From Bacteroidales bacterium (GTDB taxonomy: Bacteria; Bacteroidota; Bacteroidia; Bacteroidales; M50B96), in NCBI GenBank assembly GCA_018401015.1, contig JAGYLP010000007.1, positions 62,001 to 126,000 of the forward strand: a stretch of 64,000 nucleotides of DNA, written 5' to 3'. How positions within the stretch are numbered: the stretch's first letter is position 1; each line of letters opens with the position of its first letter. The position numbers and the translations under genes are program-made. The notes under the pieces were generated by a model. It was not told the DNA's origin and did no database searches. It saw nothing but the letters and a program-made list of their open reading frames with translations. Of the stretch, positions 61,780 through 64,000 are shown piece by piece.

Positions 61780-63525
61780 TTATTTAACCAATCCTGTAAA
61801 TTCGGGAGTTTCAAAAAACTTATAGAATTCCAGATCGGTCTTAGCTTTACCGGCCAAGCTCGACTCCTTGCTAATAGCCGTTTTCAAATTCGAAATTAAT
61901 AACTCGTTGTTCGAGGTACGAGCACCAATAACTGCTTTCAGGTAATAATCCATAGCCGATTTGCTTGGAATGGCATCGATGATAGCTAACGCGTCGTTGG
62001 TAGAACCATTCATTAAGGCAGCCAGAGCAGCATTAAAATCTTTGGTATTACCAATATTTTTAACTGCATCGGCATAATCGCCTTCTTTGATTTGAATCAT
62101 ACCTAAATTATAGGCTACCTTCGGATCGGCGCCTAAAGCACCCATGAAATAGTTGCGAGCAGCTTCCACATTGCCACTGAGCAATTCACATGCGCCCAGG
62201 TTGTTCATTACATAGCTATTATTTTCAAGCGATTTGGCCTTTTCAAATGCAGCTTTAGCAGCCGAGAGGTCATTTTTCATGAAGTGAATATAACCTTCGT
62301 TATTGGGTCCTCTCCAATCGGAAGGATAAGTAGAAGAGAATGCCTGATACAGCTTCAGCTTTTCGTCTTGGTTTTCGGCTAATTCAGCGGCATAAAGCAA
62401 TTCGGCAGGATTTAAAGAATCGGGGCTATTGGCAGCGATGGCAGCAATTTCTTCGTCGGATTTTCCAATGCGAGTTGCATTTACTAGATACTTCGAGCGA
62501 CGCAGTTGAGGCAAAACATTTTCGGCTAACTCGACATAAGCAGCAGAGATGTTTTTAATTTCTTTCTCACGAACTTCGACATCTTTGTACATACTCAAAA
62601 CGCGAAGGATTACTTCTTTATCCTGGATATTCGAAGCTCTTACTAATTGTTCGAATCCTTCCCAGTCTTCCGCAGTGGTGCTGGCTTTTACATCGGCATC
62701 AGCAAGTTTTTTTCTTTTAAGTTCTCGTTTAATGTAATTTTCAGCAGTCGAACCACGACGATCAGAAAGTTTTGTATTCAGGTCTAAAGCACCATCTGGA
62801 GAAGCATAAGAAGAGATAGCAACGTTTTCTAATTTCAAACGCTCATCGGATTTGATTTCGTCGAGGAATTCTCTCATTTTAACCAGGTCTTCTTTCTTCA
62901 ATTCAGAGTTACGCAACTGAGCTTGTTGAATTAAATAGAGAATATCAGCATTTACTGTTTCCGGAACTTCACGTTGAAAAACGCTTGCATTAGGATCGTA
63001 AACGGACGGATTTTGATTGATTTTAAGGGTGGTACCTTTTAGAACTTGAGGTGTAAACTGAACCAGGTTTGGGGTAGCAATTACACCATCGGCTAATTTT
63101 ACTTCGGGAAGAGAAACCGATTTGGAGCCTTTAGCAGCGGTAATTTTAAGTTTCAGTTCAGATTTACGCATCGATTCTTCGAACGCAAACTTTTCGGTGT
63201 AGGCAAAATCGCCCCCATTGTCATAACTGATAACCTTATTGTTGGCTTGAACTTTTTCTCCTTGCAGTTTAATTGGCTTCAATTCTTTGATAACCTTTTC
63301 ACCATCAACGATCATGGGAGTTAGAGTCAGTTCGGCCGACTTAACGAAAAACTTTGGTGGGAATTCGCCATTGATTTTCACCTCAACTTCTCCACCATGG
63401 AGTTCTAGGATTTCTGGTTGAACCGAATAGTTTACCAATTCGGCATTCTTAACCATCTTATTGATACCACTACAACCTGCCAGTAAGATAGCAGCGACCA
63501 GTACCGGAAAAATTTTCATTTTCAT
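61780..63525 (-). CDS. Lipoprotein with OmpA-like and TPR domains
   Basis: A 581-residue lipoprotein with lipobox LAGC (lipidated C18) from the chosen ATG 63525. A beta-rich N-terminal part (~35-200, HGGEVEVKINGEFPPKFF) is followed by a stretch at ~215-300 that resembles an OmpA-like peptidoglycan-binding domain (NVAISSYASPDGALDLNTKLSDRRGSTAENYI). TPR-like helices run from ~400 (NNEGYIHFMKNDLSAAKAAFEKAKSLENNSYVMNNLGACELLSGNVEAARNYF). It probably anchors the outer membrane to the cell wall. A dyad lies in its leader. Confidence 0.85.
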   Translation of the reverse strand: MKMKIFPVLVAAILLAGCSGINKMVKNAELVNYSVQPEILELHGGEVEVKINGEFPPKFFVKSAELTLTPMIVDGEKVIKELKPIKLQGEKVQANNKVISYDNGGDFAYTEKFAFEESMRKSELKLKITAAKGSKSVSLPEVKLADGVIATPNLVQFTPQVLKGTTLKINQNPSVYDPNASVFQREVPETVNADILYLIQQAQLRNSELKKEDLVKMREFLDEIKSDERLKLENVAISSYASPDGALDLNTKLSDRRGSTAENYIKRELKRKKLADADVKASTTAEDWEGFEQLVRASNIQDKEVILRVLSMYKDVEVREKEIKNISAAYVELAENVLPQLRRSKYLVNATRIGKSDEEIAAIAANSPDSLNPAELLYAAELAENQDEKLKLYQAFSSTYPSDWRGPNNEGYIHFMKNDLSAAKAAFEKAKSLENNSYVMNNLGACELLSGNVEAARNYFMGALGADPKVAYNLGMIQIKEGDYADAVKNIGNTKDFNAALAALMNGSTNDALAIIDAIPSKSAMDYYLKAVIGARTSNNELLISNLKTAISKESSLAGKAKTDLEFYKFFETPEFTGLVK

Positions 63526-63626
63526 ACTTGTTTTATCTTTTATGAATAAACTATTAAAATTCAAGCATTTAGCGTACTGCTTTTCATTGAAATCACTAAA
63601 AAACGACTTTTAAAAAGCAATTTACT

Positions 63627-63654
63627 CCTGTTCATTGAACAGGTCGCAAATGTA
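63627..63654 (-). promoter_or_regulatory. -7 box and leader dyad of the OmpA/TPR lipoprotein gene
   Basis: On the minus strand TACATTTG (63654-63647) is a -7 box. The dyad CCTGTTC-ATT-GAACAGG (63627-63643) lies where transcription should begin. It could be an operator or a 5'-end stem-loop on a leader of about 115 bases. Confidence 0.55.
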
Positions 63655-63747
63655 AAGAATGTTTTCAAGAAATAAAAGGTGATTGAAGCCATGGACTGAC
63701 TGACTAATAGGGCTTTTCTTATGTTTATTAGCAGTAAACAAAGCTGG

Positions 63748-64000
63748 CTAGAGAAACAGACGTGAAATTCCTTCGGGGTAATCCTGGAGCATTATTTTTT
63801 CCTTAAGTAATTCGTAATCGGCTGGGTTTTTAACATAATCGAGCTCTCCTAAATCAATGATTAGGATCTTGAGATGAGTTTGTTGTTTAAAAAAGTCAAA
63901 ATAGGCTTGTTGAATACTTTGAAGATAAGTCGATGGGATTTGTTGCTCGTATGCTCGACCGCGTTTCTGGATGTTGAGTTGTAATCGTTCTACGGGAACA
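63748..64000 (-). CDS. Deoxynucleoside kinase family protein, 5' part beyond the window
   Basis: The minus-strand frame is open from the window edge to a TAG at 63748, giving 83 visible residues. It begins VPVERLQLNIQKRGRAYEQQ and continues IPSTYLQSIQQAYFDFFKQ, KILIIDLGELDYVKNPADYELL. The RLxxNIxKRGRxYEQ lid region and the spacing match the deoxyadenosine/deoxyguanosine kinase family, which phosphorylates salvaged deoxynucleosides. The Walker A and DRS regions lie outside the window. Confidence 0.85.
   Translation of the reverse strand, partial: VPVERLQLNIQKRGRAYEQQIPSTYLQSIQQAYFDFFKQQTHLKILIIDLGELDYVKNPADYELLKEKIMLQDYPEGISRLFL

Overview
The window reads as chromosomal DNA of a Bacteroidota, most likely class Bacteroidia (Bacteroidales/Marinilabiliales-like). 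The grounds are the Bacteroidota promoter pattern (TTG, about 19 bases, TAnnTTTG) before many genes, the absence of Shine-Dalgarno sequences, the rpmB-rpmG-DUF4295-ftsY-rimO cluster, the gyrA/clpC neighbourhood, a type IX secretion type B-like C-terminal domain, fused SpmAB, PD40/TPR envelope proteins and WbqC. Cytochrome bd, IorAB, ferritin and a PduO-type cobalamin adenosyltransferase suggest an anaerobe or microaerobe that ferments amino acids and tolerates some oxygen. I saw no rRNA, tRNA, prophage, insertion sequence or CRISPR array; this is dense core genome with a few unusual intergenic zones.

Layout. 0-9 kb (+): 3' part of a DEAD-box helicase, a dihydroorotate dehydrogenase-like flavoprotein, ferritin, SpmAB-WbqC, a Gfo/Idh/MocA oxidoreductase, then pcm-MBL hydrolase-YbdG-like channel. 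8.3-16 kb: a glucosaminidase/LysM protein (-), a TPR/PD40/coiled-coil envelope protein, NfeD-FloA, an M16 peptidase, and a methylase-rpe pair (-). 15.6-23 kb (+): hydrolase-DUF2750-cinA operon, a Crp-family regulator, an OB-fold lipoprotein, a thioredoxin-like protein with trxB, and a TPR lipoprotein. 22.8-36.4 kb: an ECF sigma factor coupled to a membrane protein with PKD and T9SS-B-like domains, mltG, several outer-membrane or secreted hypothetical proteins, an acidic small protein and a 1351-residue protein with 19 TPR-like repeats, and a nitronate monooxygenase. 36.6-39.7 kb: cydAB followed by heptamer-phased repeats and a small zinc ribbon.

39.7-52.9 kb: TPR protein/gyrA (-), clpC (+), the rpmB-rpmG-DUF4295-ftsY-rimO cluster (-), YitT, a HAD phosphatase, pyrD and an XRE regulator. 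52.9-53.8 kb is AT-rich and gene-poor and carries a cluster of TTACA-N2-TGTAA dyads. 53.8-64 kb (mostly -): iorB/iorA, DUF2795, the PduO-type adenosyltransferase, tilS-ABC ATPase, sucC, a TrmH-family methyltransferase (+), an OmpA/TPR lipoprotein and the 3' part of a deoxynucleoside kinase.

I did not find a discrete new defence or mobile system. The signals most worth following are the dyad cluster around the XRE regulator, the sigma factor paired with a T9SS-type C-terminal domain, the atypical thioredoxin/TrxB pair, the heptamer repeat after cydB, and the 19-repeat protein.
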